From contig CAZMGG010000040.1 in the NCBI GenBank assembly GCA_964565715.1, positions 1 to 42,502 on the forward strand: DNA of 42,502 bases, written 5' to 3'. Made by a program: the position numbers and the translations under genes. Position 1 is the stretch's first letter; every line of letters starts with the position of its first letter. Below are positions 8,262 to 16,634 of this stretch, piece after piece. The notes below the pieces were generated by a model. The model did no database searches. It had not been told where the DNA came from and worked only from the letters and a program-made list of their open reading frames with translations. The stretch is from CAZMGG01 sp964565715. GTDB lineage: Bacteria > Planctomycetota > UBA1135 > UBA2386.

Positions 8262-9268
8262 CGCGGCGGGCGACGGCGGTCACGGTGCCGGCCCTGGCGC
8301 TGATCCTGTCGGCCTGCGGCGGCGCGGCCGAGATCCACGAACTGCGCGGGCCGACCATGGGCTCGAGCTTCCGCATCAAGTGGCACGGCGGGCCCGATCC
8401 GGCGGCCGCGCGCGCGGCCCTCACCGCCGTGCTCGACCAGTTCGATGCCAGCTTCAGCCTGTGGCGCACCGACAGCGAGCTGGCGCAGCTCAACGCTGAC
8501 GGCGGCACGTCGGTGGCGCCGGTGACCGACCGGCTGCGGGCGGCGCTGGACCTGGCCCTGCGCGTGGCCGCGCGTTCCCAGGGCGCTTTCGATCCGACGG
8601 TGCGGCCGCTGAGCGTGCTCTACCAGCGGCGGAAGCGCGGCGAACCGGTCACCGACCAGCAACTCGCCGCCGCGGCTGCGCGGGTCGACTTCCGCCAGTT
8701 GCGGCTCGCCCCGGCGGGCCTGGAGCGCGGGCGGTCGGGCCTGGAACTGGACCTGGACGGGCTGGTCGCCGGCCTCTGCGCCGAGGCGGTGCGCGACCAG
8801 CTCGTGGCGATGGGAGCCCGCGGCGGCATGCTCGACATCACCGGCGAGGTGCTGTGCTTCGGCGGCAGGCCCGACGGCGCACCGTGGCGGATCGGGGTGG
8901 TGGATCCGGACCACGGCGAAGGACCGCCGGGCGCGGTGGCCACCGTGGCGCTGCGTGACCGTGCGCTGTGCACCAGCGGTAGCTACGAGAACTTCGTCGA
9001 GAACGGCGGCCGGCTGGCACACCACGTGTTCGACCCGCGCAGCGGGGCGAGCGTGCAGAACGGCGTGGTCAGCGTGTCGGTGCTGGCGCGGTCGTGCGCC
9101 CTGGCGGATGCGCTGGGCACCGCGCTGATGGTGCTGGGGCCCGCTGGCGCCGAGGCGTTGCTGCGCGACTGGCCGGGTGAGCCGGAGCCGGCCGGCGCCC
9201 TGTTCGTGGTGCAGCAGCCCGACGGCACGCTGCGGACGGAGAAGGTGCACTGGCCCGCCGACGGGTAG
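8258..9268 (+). CDS. apbE: ApbE-like FAD:protein FMN transferase lipoprotein (divergent)
   Basis: 336 residues from ATG 8258, overlapping the previous stop (ATGA). Lipobox LSAC (C20) gives a membrane-tethered periplasmic enzyme, as usual for ApbE. Family marks are RGPTMGSSFRIKW, SLWRTDSELAQLN, the TSGSYENF strand, HHVFDPRSG (H256 corresponds to the histidine implicated in catalysis) and ADALGTALMVLG with the Asp/Thr pair of the metal site. ApbE moves FMN from FAD onto Ser/Thr of target proteins such as NqrB, NqrC, RnfG and FMN-binding domains. Two conserved regions are altered: the usual DLGGIAKG loop reads DLDGLVAG, losing the Lys, and the usual GGDI segment reads TGEVL. Activity is therefore likely but not certain. 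Possible clients are Nqr subunits of the complex whose nqrF is at the left edge. Confidence 0.8.
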   Translation: MTRRATAVTVPALALILSACGGAAEIHELRGPTMGSSFRIKWHGGPDPAAARAALTAVLDQFDASFSLWRTDSELAQLNADGGTSVAPVTDRLRAALDLALRVAARSQGAFDPTVRPLSVLYQRRKRGEPVTDQQLAAAAARVDFRQLRLAPAGLERGRSGLELDLDGLVAGLCAEAVRDQLVAMGARGGMLDITGEVLCFGGRPDGAPWRIGVVDPDHGEGPPGAVATVALRDRALCTSGSYENFVENGGRLAHHVFDPRSGASVQNGVVSVSVLARSCALADALGTALMVLGPAGAEALLRDWPGEPEPAGALFVVQQPDGTLRTEKVHWPADG

Positions 9269-9300
9269 AGTCGCGCCGGTCGCCGCGCCCTGGAGGGCCC

Positions 9301-10212
9301 ATGCACCGGATCACCCTGTCGCTCTCGTCGTTGCTGCTGGCCGCCTGCGCCGGGGGGCCGTTGCCCGACGGCGTCGCATGCCGGGCGCTCACCGGCGAAC
9401 TGCTGCGGCCAAAGGCGCTGCCGCCGGCCGTGCAGGCCGAGCGCGAGGTGCTGCTGGCCAGCGCCGCCGAAGCCCACGCCGCGGCCCCCGACGACGTCAC
9501 GGCGATCGTCTGGCACGGTCGCCGGCTGGCGTATCTGGGCCGATACCGCGACGCGGTGGCGGTCTACACCGAGGGCCTGCGCCGCCATCCGCAGGATCCC
9601 GAACTGCTGCGGCACCGCGGCCACCGCTGGATCACCCTGCGCGAGTTCGCCGCCGCCGAGCGGGATCTCGCGCTCGCCGCGGCGGTGGTGCGCGGCCAGC
9701 CGGACCGGATCGAGCCCGACGGGCTGCCGGTGCCGGGCCGGCCGCCGCACTCGACGCTGCACTTCAACATCCACTACCACCTGGGTCTCGCCCGCCACCT
9801 GCAAGGGGACTTCGCCGGCGCCGCCGTGGCCTGGGACGACTGTCGTGCGGTGGCGCGGAACGACGAGGCGCGGGTCGCCGTCGCGCACTGGCAGTGGACG
9901 GCGCGGATGCGGAACGGCGAGCCGGTGCTCGCCGCCGCGGCGGTGGCGGACCTCGGCGGCGAACGGGACGTCGTCGAGAACGTCGCGTACCTCCGGCTCT
10001 GCCGGCTCTATCGCGGCGAGACCGGACCCACCGACGTGGCGGGCGACGACGGCAGCAGCGCCGCGGCGGCGGCCTACGGACTCGGCAACTGGCACTTCGT
10101 GCGCGGCGAACGCGCTGCGGCGAGCCAGGTGTGGGCGGCCCTGCGGTCCCGTGGCGAGTGGGCCTCGTTCGGGCACATCGCCGCCGAGGCGGAGGCGGCG
10201 CGGTCGCGGTGA
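9301..10212 (+). CDS. TPR-like lipoprotein
   Basis: 303 residues, ATG at 9301 preceded by a TGGAGG ribosome-binding site. Lipobox LAAC (C16). Helical pairs with tetratricopeptide character run through it, for example LAYLGRYRDAVAVYTEGLRRHPQDPELLRHRG and HLGLARHLQGDFAGAAVAWDDC, followed by a loop of about 30 residues rich in Pro and His. TPR scaffolds mediate protein interactions. It is the last gene of the run beginning at 1807, separated from the ApbE-like gene by 32 bp, and is followed by a strong stem-loop. No enzymatic motif is present. Confidence 0.75.
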   Translation: MHRITLSLSSLLLAACAGGPLPDGVACRALTGELLRPKALPPAVQAEREVLLASAAEAHAAAPDDVTAIVWHGRRLAYLGRYRDAVAVYTEGLRRHPQDPELLRHRGHRWITLREFAAAERDLALAAAVVRGQPDRIEPDGLPVPGRPPHSTLHFNIHYHLGLARHLQGDFAGAAVAWDDCRAVARNDEARVAVAHWQWTARMRNGEPVLAAAAVADLGGERDVVENVAYLRLCRLYRGETGPTDVAGDDGSSAAAAAYGLGNWHFVRGERAAASQVWAALRSRGEWASFGHIAAEAEAARSR

Positions 10213-10384
10213 CGGGTGTCGCTGCCGCACGGTCCGCGGGTCCGTGCGGCGGGCAGGAAACGAGGGGCGGCGTCGGAATCCCGGTCACATGGCCGATGTC
10301 TCGGCCAAGCTCCCCTGACTGCCACGAGCTAAGATCCGGCCCTCGTACCAGGGCCAGGAGGCCCCAGGCATCCCAGGAGCACCC
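10213..10384 (+). other. Intergenic region: stem-loop and candidate -10 for the first beta-helix gene
   Basis: 172 bp. A stem-loop with perfect 9-bp arms (GCCGCACGG 10224-10232 and CCGTGCGGC 10242-10250) probably ends transcription of the upstream run, although no T-tract follows. A TAAGAT hexamer at 10330-10335 is a reasonable -10 box, with no good -35 seen. A CCAGGAGC ribosome-binding site sits just before the ATG at 10385. Confidence 0.4.
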
Positions 10385-13300
10385 ATGCTGTCGTCTCGCA
10401 ACACGCTCGCCGCCATCGCCGCGGCCGTCTTCTCCGCCGCCACTCCGGCCCAGACCAACATCAGCGGCAACCTCAGTGGCACCATCGCGCCGGGCGTCTA
10501 CCACGTGATCGGGACCCTGACGGTGCCGGTGAACACCACGGTGACGATCAGCGCCGGCGCCATCTTCAAGTTCGTCGGCGCCCATCAGGTCAACGTCGAC
10601 GGCACGCTGCTGTGCAACGGCACCGCCGGTCAGCGGATCATCTTCACCGACATCCAGGACGACAGCGCCGGCGGCGACACCAATGGCAATGGCCCCAGCG
10701 TCGGCAACTGGACCGCCTGGCGCGGCATGGTGTTCGCGTCGACGTCGAGCGCCAGCGTGCTGAACCATGTGGACGCTAGGTATGGCGGCTCCGGTTGGAT
10801 CTCGCACTTCTACCTGAACTCGGCCAGCCCGGCCTTCCACAACTGCATCAGCCGCAGCAACTACGCCGACGGGATGGACCTGAACGGCAACTCGTCGCCG
10901 ACGGTGGCCAACTGCTCGTTCCTCGGCAACCAGGGCGTGGCCGTCAACAACGTGCCGCTGATGGCGGTGCCGGGCTTCACGACCAACAGCGCCAGCGGCA
11001 ACGGCGGCAACTACCTGCGGGTGACCACCGCCACGGTGTCGGGGGCATTGGCCATCGGCCCGCAGTCGATCCTGAACGGTGCCCTGGTCATGCTCAACAC
11101 CATCGGCATCCCGCCGGGCGCCAGCCTGACCCTGCAGGCCGGCGTCGTGGTCAAGTGGGCGGGCGCCCTCCAGGTCACCGTCGACGGCACGCTGACCTGC
11201 AACGGGACGGCGGCCAATCCGGTGGTGTTCACCGACTTCAGCGACGACAGCGTCGCCGGCGACACCAACAACAACGGCGCCAGCGTCGGCAACTGGACCG
11301 CCTGGCGCGGCATCGTCTTCTCGTCGACCTCGAACGCGAGCGTGCTGAACCACGTCGACGCGCGGTATGGCGGTTCGGGCTGGATCTCGCACTTCTACCT
11401 GAACTCGGCCAGCCCGACCTTCACCAACTGCATCAGCCGCAACAACTTCAGCGACGGGATGGATCTGAACGGCAACTCGCTGCCGACCGTGACCAACTGC
11501 ACCTTCACCGGCAACCAGGGCGTGGCGGTGAACAACGTGCCGCTGCGGGCGGTGCCGGGCTTCACCACCAACGCGGCGTCGGGCAACGGCGGCAACTACA
11601 TGCGGATCACCTCGGCGGGCGTCAGCGGTGCGCTGGCCATCGCCCCGCAGTCGATCCTGAACGGCGCCCTGGTGGTGCAGGACACCATCGGCATCCCGCA
11701 GGGCGCCAGCCTGACCCTGCAGGCCGGCGTGGTGGTCAAGTGGCCCGCTGCCTACCAGATGACCGTCGACGGCACGCTGACCTGCAACGGCACCAGCGCC
11801 AACCCCGTGGTGTTCACCGACTTCAGCGACGACAGCGTCGCCGGCGACACCAACAACAACGGCGCCAGCGTCGGCAACTGGACCGCCTGGCGCGGCATCG
11901 TCTTCGGGCCGACCTCGAGCGCCAGCGTCTTGAACCACGTCGATGCGCGCTACGGCGGTTCCGGCTGGATCTCGCACTTCTATCTGAACTCGGCCAACCC
12001 GACCTTCACCAACTGCATCAGCCGCAACAACTTCAGCGACGGCATGGACCTGAACGGCAACTCGTTGCCGACCGTGACCAACTGCACGTTCACCGGCAAC
12101 CAGGGCGTGGCGGTGAACAACGTGCCGCTGGCGGCGGTGCCGGGCTTCACCACCAACACCGCCACCGGCAACGCCGGCAACTACATGCGGGTCAACACCG
12201 CGACGGTGTCGGGCGCGGTCACCATCGGCCCGCAGTCGATCCTGAACGGCGCCCTGGCGATGCTGGACAGCATCACCGTGGCCCCCGGCGGATCGCTCAC
12301 CGTGCAGCAGGGCGTGATCTTCAAGTTCGCGGGCGGCTATCAGGTCACCGTCAACGGCGCCGTCGACCTGCGCGGCACCAGCTACGAGCCGGTCGTGTTC
12401 ACCGACTTCAGTGACGACCAGTTCGGCGGCGACACCAACAACAACGGTCCGAGCGTCGGCAACTGGACGGCCTGGCGGGGCTTCATCATCAACGCCGGCG
12501 CCCAGCCGTCGCGCCTGGAGAACGTACGCATCCGCTACACGGGCTCCGGGTTCGTGCCCGGCCTGACCTGCGCCAGCGGTGCCGCCACCCTGCGGGCCGT
12601 GCGGGTCGATACCAGCTATGCCGACGGCTTCGAGCTGTCGGCGGCTTTGGGCCACCCGGCCAACCTGGTGGCGTTCGGTTGCGGCGGCACCGGCTTCCAT
12701 CTGACCGGCGGCAGCTTCGACCTGCATCACGCCACCAGCGCTGCCAACAGCACCGGCATCCGCGCCGAGACGGCCTGGACCGGCCGGATCTTCAATTCGA
12801 TCAGCCGCGGCAACGGCACCAATCTGGCGAACTTCGGCGCCGGCGGCCAGTTCCGCTGGAGCAACGGCGGCTTCCCCGGCAACAACAACAACATCAACGT
12901 CGATCCGATGTTCGTGAACATGGGCAATGGCGACCTGCGCCTCGCCAGCGGCTCGCCGTGCCTCGGTGCCGGCGACTTCCCGGTGGCGCTGGCGGTGCAG
13001 AAGGACCACGACGAGGTGCCGCGCTACCTGTCGCACGCGCTCGACACGACCGTGCTGCCCGACATGGGCGCCTACGAGCGGTCCGAGTGGGACATGGCGG
13101 TGGGTGGCGCGGCGCGGCCGGGCCACACCATCACGTTCACGGTGAACGGGCCGCCGGGGCTCTCCCTGTTCCTGCTCGGCTGGCTCACCGGCACCTACCC
13201 GATCCACCCCTACGGGCTGGCCCTGGCGGGCGGCACGCCGGGCGTCGACCTGCTGCTGCTCTACAACACGCCGATTCCGGTGGGCACCCAGAACGGCATC

Positions 13301-13423
13301 CCGCTGCCCAACAATCCGGCGCTGAACGGCCTGATCGCCGGCATCCAGTCGCTGACGGTGCCGGGCAGCAACTTCGCGGTGGGCCAGTTCACCCGCATGC
13401 ATCGCGTGCTGATCCGGCCCTGA
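10385..13423 (+). CDS. Secreted right-handed beta-helix repeat protein (copy 1)
   Basis: 1012 residues. The signal peptide of about 25 residues ends near TPAQ. The body is made of four modules of 195 residues each; every module has a G-x-x-L-T-L-Q-x-G-V-V-x-K-W hydrophobic ladder, a DGTLTCNGT turn, GDTNNNGxSVGNWTAWRG, then YLNSASPTFTNC and LNGNSLPTVTNC rungs, the spaced Asn/Thr/Gly pattern of parallel beta-helices. The fourth module is divergent. After the helix comes the PMFVNMGNGDLRLASGSPCLGAG segment common in beta-helix proteins and a C-terminal domain of about 105 residues (from WDMAVGGAARPGH) rich in Gly, Leu and Pro, a type I associate with planctomycete exported proteins. It is likely extracellular or surface-bound. 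No polysaccharide-lyase catalytic set is recognisable, so an adhesin or structural role is as plausible as an enzyme. Confidence 0.85.
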   Translation: MLSSRNTLAAIAAAVFSAATPAQTNISGNLSGTIAPGVYHVIGTLTVPVNTTVTISAGAIFKFVGAHQVNVDGTLLCNGTAGQRIIFTDIQDDSAGGDTNGNGPSVGNWTAWRGMVFASTSSASVLNHVDARYGGSGWISHFYLNSASPAFHNCISRSNYADGMDLNGNSSPTVANCSFLGNQGVAVNNVPLMAVPGFTTNSASGNGGNYLRVTTATVSGALAIGPQSILNGALVMLNTIGIPPGASLTLQAGVVVKWAGALQVTVDGTLTCNGTAANPVVFTDFSDDSVAGDTNNNGASVGNWTAWRGIVFSSTSNASVLNHVDARYGGSGWISHFYLNSASPTFTNCISRNNFSDGMDLNGNSLPTVTNCTFTGNQGVAVNNVPLRAVPGFTTNAASGNGGNYMRITSAGVSGALAIAPQSILNGALVVQDTIGIPQGASLTLQAGVVVKWPAAYQMTVDGTLTCNGTSANPVVFTDFSDDSVAGDTNNNGASVGNWTAWRGIVFGPTSSASVLNHVDARYGGSGWISHFYLNSANPTFTNCISRNNFSDGMDLNGNSLPTVTNCTFTGNQGVAVNNVPLAAVPGFTTNTATGNAGNYMRVNTATVSGAVTIGPQSILNGALAMLDSITVAPGGSLTVQQGVIFKFAGGYQVTVNGAVDLRGTSYEPVVFTDFSDDQFGGDTNNNGPSVGNWTAWRGFIINAGAQPSRLENVRIRYTGSGFVPGLTCASGAATLRAVRVDTSYADGFELSAALGHPANLVAFGCGGTGFHLTGGSFDLHHATSAANSTGIRAETAWTGRIFNSISRGNGTNLANFGAGGQFRWSNGGFPGNNNNINVDPMFVNMGNGDLRLASGSPCLGAGDFPVALAVQKDHDEVPRYLSHALDTTVLPDMGAYERSEWDMAVGGAARPGHTITFTVNGPPGLSLFLLGWLTGTYPIHPYGLALAGGTPGVDLLLLYNTPIPVGTQNGIPLPNNPALNGLIAGIQSLTVPGSNFAVGQFTRMHRVLIRP
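10532..12871 (+). repeat. Four tandem 585-bp coding modules, copy 1
   Basis: Matching anchor sequence TCGGCAACTG occurs at 10701, 11286, 11871 and 12456, exactly 585 bp apart each time. Units are 10532-11116, 11117-11701, 11702-12286 and 12287-12871. Units 2 and 3 are nearly identical by eye at DNA level, unit 1 close, unit 4 the most divergent. The period equals 195 codons with no insertion or deletion. Confidence 0.9.
12901..13275 (+). repeat. 375-bp direct repeat, first copy
   Basis: Identical base for base with 16112-16486 (offset 3211), covering the C-terminal domain of the beta-helix gene. Mismatches resume immediately outside at 12900/16111 and 13276/16487. Confidence 0.9.
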
Positions 13424-13586
13424 CGGGCGGGCTGCGTGACCGGCGCGCCGCAGACGGTGCGCCGAAACCGGACCCCTGGGTTCGATGGCGAGGGTGTCGT
13501 GGGGTCTCCTGGTCGGGCAAGCTGTAGGGTCCCGGCATCGTCGCTGGCGATGCGGGACCAACCCTGACCCAGACCAGGAGAGATCC

Positions 13587-16500
13587 ATGCGCGTTCCAGC
13601 CCGTCTGCTCGGCATCGCCGGCAGCACCCTCGCCTTCCTGTCGGCGCCGCCGGTGCTGGCCCAGACCAGCATCAGCGGCACCCTCAGCGGCACCCTCGCC
13701 GCCGGCGTCTACCACGTGACCGGTCACCTGACGGTGCCGGTGAACACCACGGTGACGATCGCCGGCGGCGCCATCTTCAAGTTCGTCGGTGCCTACCAGG
13801 TCACCGTCGACGGCACGCTGCTCGGCAACGGCACCGCCGGCCAGCCGATCATCTTCACCGACATCCAGGACGACAGCGCCGGCGGCGACACCAACAACAA
13901 CGGCCCCAGCGTCGGCAACTGGACCGCCTGGCGCGGCATGGTGTTCTCGTCGACGTCGAGCGCCAGCGTCCTCCGCCACGTCGACGCGCGGTTCGGCGGG
14001 TCTGGCTTCATCTCGCACTTCCACCTGAACTCCGCCAACCCGACCTTCCTCAACTGCACCAGCCGTTCCAACTACGCCGACGGCATGGTGCTGAACGGCA
14101 ACTCGTTCCCGACGGTGAGCAACTGTTCGTTCGTGGACAACCGCCTGCTGGCGGTCGATGGCGTGCCGCTGATGGCGGTGCCGGGCTTCACGACCAACAC
14201 CGCCAGCGGCAACGCCGGCAACTACCTGAACGTGACGACCGCCGCGGTGTCGGGGGCGCTTGTCCTGACGCCGCCGTCGATCCTGAACGGCGCCCTGGTG
14301 CTGCGCAGCCACATCGTCGTCCCGGCCGCCGCCAGCCTGACCCTGCAGGCCGGCGTGGTGATCAAGTGGACCGGCGGCTACCAGGTCACCGCCGACGGCC
14401 CGCTCACCTGCAACGGCACCGCCGCCAACCCGGTCGTCTTCACCGACTGGAACGACGACACGGTGGCCGGCGACACCAACAACAACGGCGCCAGCGTCGG
14501 TGGCTGGACCGCCTGGCGCGGCATCGTGTTCGCGTCCACGTCGAGCAGCAGCGTGCTGACCTACGTGGACGCACGGTTCGGCGGGTCGGGATTCATCTCG
14601 CACTTCCACCTCAACTCGGCCAGCCCGACCTTCACCAACTGCATCAGCCGCGCCAACTACGCCGACGGCATGGAGCTGAACGGCAACTCGTTCCCGACGG
14701 TGACCAACTGCGCGTTCCTCGACAACCGGCTGCTGGCGGTGAACAACGTGCCGCTGATGGCGGTGCCGGGCTTCACCGGCAGCACCGCCACCGGCAACGG
14801 CGGCAACTACCTCAACGTGACCACCGCCACGGTGTCGGGTGCGCTCAGCATCGGCCTGCAGTCGGTTCCCAACGGCGCCCTGGTGGTGCGCGACCACATC
14901 GTCATCCCGCCCGGCGCAAGCCTGACCCTGCAGCCGGGCGTGGTGATCAAGTGGCCGGGCAGCTACCAGGTCACCGTCGACGGCACGCTGACCTGCAACG
15001 GCACCGCTGCCAACCCGGTCGTCTTCACCGACTGGAACGACGACACGGTGGCCGGCGACACCAACAACAACGGCGCCAGCGTCGGCAGCTGGGCCGCCTG
15101 GCGGGGCATCGTGTTCTCGTCGACCTCGGGCGCCAGCGTGCTCACGCACGTGGATGCCCGGTTCGGCGGCTCGGGCTTCATTTCGCACTTCCACCTGAAC
15201 GCGGCCAGCCCGACCTTCACCGGCTGCGTCAGCCGCAGCAACTACGCCGAGGGCATGAACCTCAATGGCAACTCGTTGCCGACGGTGACCGACTGCGCGT
15301 TCGTCGACAACCGGCTGGTGGCGGTGGACAACGTGCCGCTGGCGGCGGTGCCGGGCTTCACCACCAACACCGCCACCGGCAACGCCGGCAACTTCATGCA
15401 GGTCACCACCGCCACGATCGCGGGCGCGGTCACCATCGGCCCCGAATCGGTCCTCAACGGCGCCCTGGTCATGCAGACGCATCTGACGGTGGCCACCGGC
15501 GGCGCGCTGACCGTGCGGCAGGGTGTGACCTTCAAGTTCCGCGGCGGCTACCAGGTCACCGTGAATGGCGCCATCGACCTGGGCGGCACCAGCTACGAGC
15601 CGGTGGTGTTCACCGAGTTCGCCGATGACGAGTTCGCCGGCGACACCAACAACAACGGCCCCAGTGCGGGCAACTGGACGGCCTGGCGCGGCGTCGTGAT
15701 CGATGCCGCCGCGCTGCCGTCGCGCCTGGAGATCGTCCGCATCCGCTACACGGGCTCCGGGTTCGTGCCCGGCCTGACCTGTGCCAGCGGTGCCACCACG
15801 CTGCGGGCCGTGCGCGTCGATGCGAGCTACGCCAACGCCTTCGATCTGTCGGCGGCGGCGGGCCACCCCGCCAACCTCGTGGCATGGGGCTGCGGTGGCA
15901 TCGGCTTCCACCTCCTGGGGGGCAGCTTCGATCTGCATCACGCCACCAGCGCCGCCAATGGCACCGGCATGCGCGCCGAGGCGGCCTGGACCGGCCGCGT
16001 CTTCAACTCGATCAGCCGCGGCAACGGCACCAATCTGGCGAACTTCGGCGCCGGCAGCCAGTTCCGCTGGAGCAACGGCGGCTTCAGCGGCATGAACCAG
16101 AACATCGACGCCGATCCGATGTTCGTGAACATGGGCAATGGCGACCTGCGCCTCGCCAGCGGCTCGCCGTGCCTCGGTGCCGGCGACTTCCCGGTGGCGC
16201 TGGCGGTGCAGAAGGACCACGACGAGGTGCCGCGCTACCTGTCGCACGCGCTCGACACGACCGTGCTGCCCGACATGGGCGCCTACGAGCGGTCCGAGTG
16301 GGACATGGCGGTGGGTGGCGCGGCGCGGCCGGGCCACACCATCACGTTCACGGTGAACGGGCCGCCGGGGCTCTCCCTGTTCCTGCTCGGCTGGCTCACC
16401 GGCACCTACCCGATCCACCCCTACGGGCTGGCCCTGGCGGGCGGCACGCCGGGCGTCGACCTGCTGCTGCTCTACAACACGCCGATCCCGGTCGGCACGC

Positions 16501-16634
16501 AGAACAGCATCCCGCTGCCCAACAACGCGGCGCTGGTCGGCCTGATCGCCGGCATCCAGTCGCTGACGGTACCGGGCAGCAACTTCGCGGTGGGCCAGTT
16601 CACCCGCATGCACCGCGTGCTGATCCGGCCGTAG
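13587..16634 (+). CDS. Secreted right-handed beta-helix repeat protein (copy 2)
   Basis: 1015 residues from ATG 13587, chosen because CCAGGAGAG precedes it at normal distance and it begins a good signal peptide (cleavage near PVLAQ); the frame is open about 100 bp further upstream. It is a full-length paralogue of the preceding gene: the four 195-residue modules align with no gaps at a constant offset of 3211 bp, and only the signal peptide differs in length, by three residues. Modules differ in a recurring rung: DNRLLAV where copy 1 has NQGVAV, and FHLNSA rather than FYLNSA. The last ~125 residues are almost the same, which matches the identical DNA stretch. Both copies presumably reach the cell surface. 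Which ligand or substrate they contact is not evident. Confidence 0.85.
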   Translation: MRVPARLLGIAGSTLAFLSAPPVLAQTSISGTLSGTLAAGVYHVTGHLTVPVNTTVTIAGGAIFKFVGAYQVTVDGTLLGNGTAGQPIIFTDIQDDSAGGDTNNNGPSVGNWTAWRGMVFSSTSSASVLRHVDARFGGSGFISHFHLNSANPTFLNCTSRSNYADGMVLNGNSFPTVSNCSFVDNRLLAVDGVPLMAVPGFTTNTASGNAGNYLNVTTAAVSGALVLTPPSILNGALVLRSHIVVPAAASLTLQAGVVIKWTGGYQVTADGPLTCNGTAANPVVFTDWNDDTVAGDTNNNGASVGGWTAWRGIVFASTSSSSVLTYVDARFGGSGFISHFHLNSASPTFTNCISRANYADGMELNGNSFPTVTNCAFLDNRLLAVNNVPLMAVPGFTGSTATGNGGNYLNVTTATVSGALSIGLQSVPNGALVVRDHIVIPPGASLTLQPGVVIKWPGSYQVTVDGTLTCNGTAANPVVFTDWNDDTVAGDTNNNGASVGSWAAWRGIVFSSTSGASVLTHVDARFGGSGFISHFHLNAASPTFTGCVSRSNYAEGMNLNGNSLPTVTDCAFVDNRLVAVDNVPLAAVPGFTTNTATGNAGNFMQVTTATIAGAVTIGPESVLNGALVMQTHLTVATGGALTVRQGVTFKFRGGYQVTVNGAIDLGGTSYEPVVFTEFADDEFAGDTNNNGPSAGNWTAWRGVVIDAAALPSRLEIVRIRYTGSGFVPGLTCASGATTLRAVRVDASYANAFDLSAAAGHPANLVAWGCGGIGFHLLGGSFDLHHATSAANGTGMRAEAAWTGRVFNSISRGNGTNLANFGAGSQFRWSNGGFSGMNQNIDADPMFVNMGNGDLRLASGSPCLGAGDFPVALAVQKDHDEVPRYLSHALDTTVLPDMGAYERSEWDMAVGGAARPGHTITFTVNGPPGLSLFLLGWLTGTYPIHPYGLALAGGTPGVDLLLLYNTPIPVGTQNSIPLPNNAALVGLIAGIQSLTVPGSNFAVGQFTRMHRVLIRP
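13743..16082 (+). repeat. Four tandem 585-bp coding modules, copy 2
   Basis: Equivalent anchors lie at 13912, 14497, 15082 and 15667, again spaced exactly 585 bp. Units are 13743-14327, 14328-14912, 14913-15497 and 15498-16082, with the last the most divergent. Confidence 0.9.
16112..16486 (+). repeat. 375-bp direct repeat, second copy
   Basis: Perfect match to 12901-13275. The rest of the two genes differ at many positions, so this segment looks recently homogenised. Confidence 0.9.

Noticed and set aside
10532..16082. Regularly spaced direct repeats as a possible CRISPR or satellite
   Set aside because: The period is 585 bp, the repeats are in frame and coding, and there are no short identical repeats with unique spacers.
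9764..16613. Minus-strand open frames of 1309 and 1074 codons across the beta-helix genes
   Set aside because: They are antisense to clearly coding plus-strand genes, their translations are His/Gly/Arg/Val-rich repeats mirroring the DNA repeats, and they follow from high GC removing stop codons.
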